Source of the DNA: an uncultured Muribaculaceae bacterium | GTDB lineage: Bacteria > Bacteroidota > Bacteroidia > Bacteroidales > Muribaculaceae | Assembly (NCBI GenBank): GCA_910579605.1 | Contig: CAJTUG010000034.1 | Location: 3,325 to 10,380 of the forward strand | DNA length: 7,056 bases | Direction: 5' to 3' | Shown here: positions 6,610-7,056 of the stretch, piece after piece | Layout of the letters: each line of letters opens with the position of its first letter | How positions within the stretch are numbered: the first letter of the stretch is position 1 | Notes under the pieces: generated by a model | What the model was told of the DNA's origin: nothing | Databases searched by the model: none | Seen by the model: only the letters and a program-made list of their open reading frames with translations | Program-made: the position numbers and the translations under genes

Positions 6610-6711
6610 TTAATAATGTCCTCCCGTATCTTTTCGTTTACAATTTCGGCATGTCAGGCGGCTCGGTGAGTATCCTGTCATTATTTTTTGCTCACGGGAG
6701 GACATTATTAA
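6610..6711. repeat. 18-bp perfect inverted repeat with nested hairpin in the nrdJ leader
   Basis: The arms at 6610-6627 (TTAATAATGTCCTCCCGT) and 6694-6711 are perfectly complementary over 18 bp, with 66 bp between. Inside, ATGTCAGG at 6651-6658 pairs with CCTGTCAT at 6674-6681 (7 of 8 pairs). No T-run follows either arm, so it is not an intrinsic terminator. No consensus promoter lies in the 66-bp spacer on either strand. It lies downstream of the predicted promoter and would be transcribed, so an RNA structure in the leader is the simplest reading. A DNA inversion site or miniature element remains possible. Confidence 0.8.
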
Positions 6712-6714
6712 TCA

Positions 6715-6777
6715 ATGGATGTAACAAAAAGTCTTCATATTACTTTAAAAAACTTATCTACATTTCGTCCATATTAG
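6715..6777 (+). other. 20-codon upstream ORF, possible leader peptide
   Basis: An ATG at 6715 opens a 20-residue reading frame (MDVTKSLHITLKNLSTFRPY) ending in TAG at 6775-6777, between the 18-bp repeat and the nrdJ-like start. GGGAGG at 6696-6701, the only good Shine-Dalgarno-like stretch in the leader, is 13 nt before this ATG and lies inside the right arm, so the hairpin would hide it. The peptide has no run of a single amino acid that would point to classic attenuation. Bacteroidetes depend little on Shine-Dalgarno pairing, so translation is uncertain. Confidence 0.3.
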
Positions 6778-6841
6778 TTTGCCAACACTTGCACAAGCCA
6801 ATTTTTTTGCTCAATTTTGCTCTCAGAAAAATCTTAGCACC

Positions 6842-7056
6842 ATGTTACAGCGCAAAACTTATTCATTTGACGAAGCATATGCAGCTTCGGTAGAATATTT
6901 CGGGGGCGACGAATTGGCAGCCCGTGTATGGGCGAGCAAATATGCCCTTAAAGATTCTGAAGGAAATTTGTATGAACTCACTCCCGACGACATGCATCAC
7001 CGCATTGCCGCAGAACTTGAGCGCATCGAAAATAAATATCCTAACCCGATGTCGGA
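6842..7056 (+). CDS. nrdJ: Adenosylcobalamin-dependent ribonucleotide reductase, N-terminus only
   Basis: The gene starts at ATG 6842 and runs off the window after 71 complete codons. The visible N-terminus (MLQRKTYSFDEAYAASVEYF, then GGDELAARVWASKYALKD and TPDDMHHRIAAELERIE) has the pattern of class II (vitamin B12-dependent) ribonucleotide reductases of Bacteroidetes. These reduce ribonucleotides to deoxyribonucleotides using adenosylcobalamin. The catalytic cysteines and radical-site residues lie outside the window, so class II is recognised from the N-terminal pattern only; a class I large subunit is less likely. No in-frame ATG is seen just upstream. It is divergent from lon and has its own promoter and long leader. 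Confidence 0.8.
   Translation, partial: MLQRKTYSFDEAYAASVEYFGGDELAARVWASKYALKDSEGNLYELTPDDMHHRIAAELERIENKYPNPMS

Larger units (their letters stand above)
6350..6841. other. Divergent intergenic region between lon and nrdJ
   Basis: This is 492 bp of AT-rich DNA with no credible protein gene. It holds a possible lon -7 element, an 11-bp inverted repeat around it, a strong nrdJ-side promoter at 6534-6564, an 18-bp inverted repeat with a nested hairpin, and a 20-codon upstream ORF. The stretch from about 6425 to 6530 shows nothing recognisable beyond AT-rich runs. The 116-codon open frame at 6543-6893 is low-complexity, hydrophobic and overlaps the nrdJ start in another frame, so it is not counted as a gene. 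Confidence 0.8.

Noticed and set aside
6610..6711. Invertible promoter (inverton) as the main explanation of the 18-bp repeat
   Set aside because: The 66-bp spacer has no TAnnTTTG on either strand and the good promoter is outside the repeat; no recombinase is in the window. It is not excluded, only less likely than an RNA structure.
6560..6720. Cobalamin riboswitch upstream of nrdJ
   Set aside because: The conserved B12 box and core elements are not visible; only a short GGTGAGTATCC resemblance exists. Kept as a negative observation in the findings.
6543..6893. 116-codon hydrophobic open frame in the intergenic region
   Set aside because: It is low-complexity from AT-rich DNA, spans the inverted repeat, and overlaps the confident nrdJ-like start in a different frame.

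Overview
The window looks like ordinary chromosome of a Bacteroidales bacterium, possibly of the Muribaculaceae type. The evidence is protein composition (a DoxX/MauE-like membrane protein of the kind named after B. thetaiotaomicron BT_3928, a DUF1599 protein, a B12-dependent ribonucleotide reductase and a SPOR lipidless secreted protein), weak Shine-Dalgarno sequences, and promoters of the Bacteroidetes type (TTTG about 19 bp before TAnnTTTG). The family-level guess comes from the general look of the proteins and is not proven.

Nearly everything from 1 to 6349 is on the minus strand and tightly packed, in transcription order: lon (frameshifted, 6349-3940), a duplicated DUF1599 protein (3936-3370), a DoxX/MauE-like membrane protein (3392-2127), tpiA (2084-1329), a secreted SPOR-domain protein (1270-770), folE (764-186) and the start of a TM2-domain membrane protein (183 to the window edge). 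Junctions range from a 23-nt overlap to 58-nt gaps. tpiA probably has its own promoter, and a perfect 10-bp hairpin separates tpiA from the SPOR gene, so the run is probably several overlapping transcription units. It mixes protein quality control, glycolysis, cell-envelope functions and pterin/folate synthesis, with no single pathway.

lon is in two frames. The break, near 4690-4700, is best explained by loss of one 5-nt unit of an ATTAT tandem repeat. It leaves an AAA+ part without the protease domain and a protease part with no start of its own.

From 6350 to 6841 lies a 492-bp divergent intergenic region, followed on the plus strand by the first 71 codons of an adenosylcobalamin-dependent ribonucleotide reductase (nrdJ-like). 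This is the most interesting non-coding part. It has a near-consensus Bacteroidetes promoter at 6534-6564, a predicted leader of about 270 nt, an 18-bp perfect inverted repeat (6610-6627 / 6694-6711) with a smaller nested hairpin, and a 20-codon upstream ORF whose purine-rich GGGAGG sits inside the right arm. I could not match the leader to a cobalamin riboswitch. A separate 11-bp inverted repeat flanks the presumed lon -7 element.
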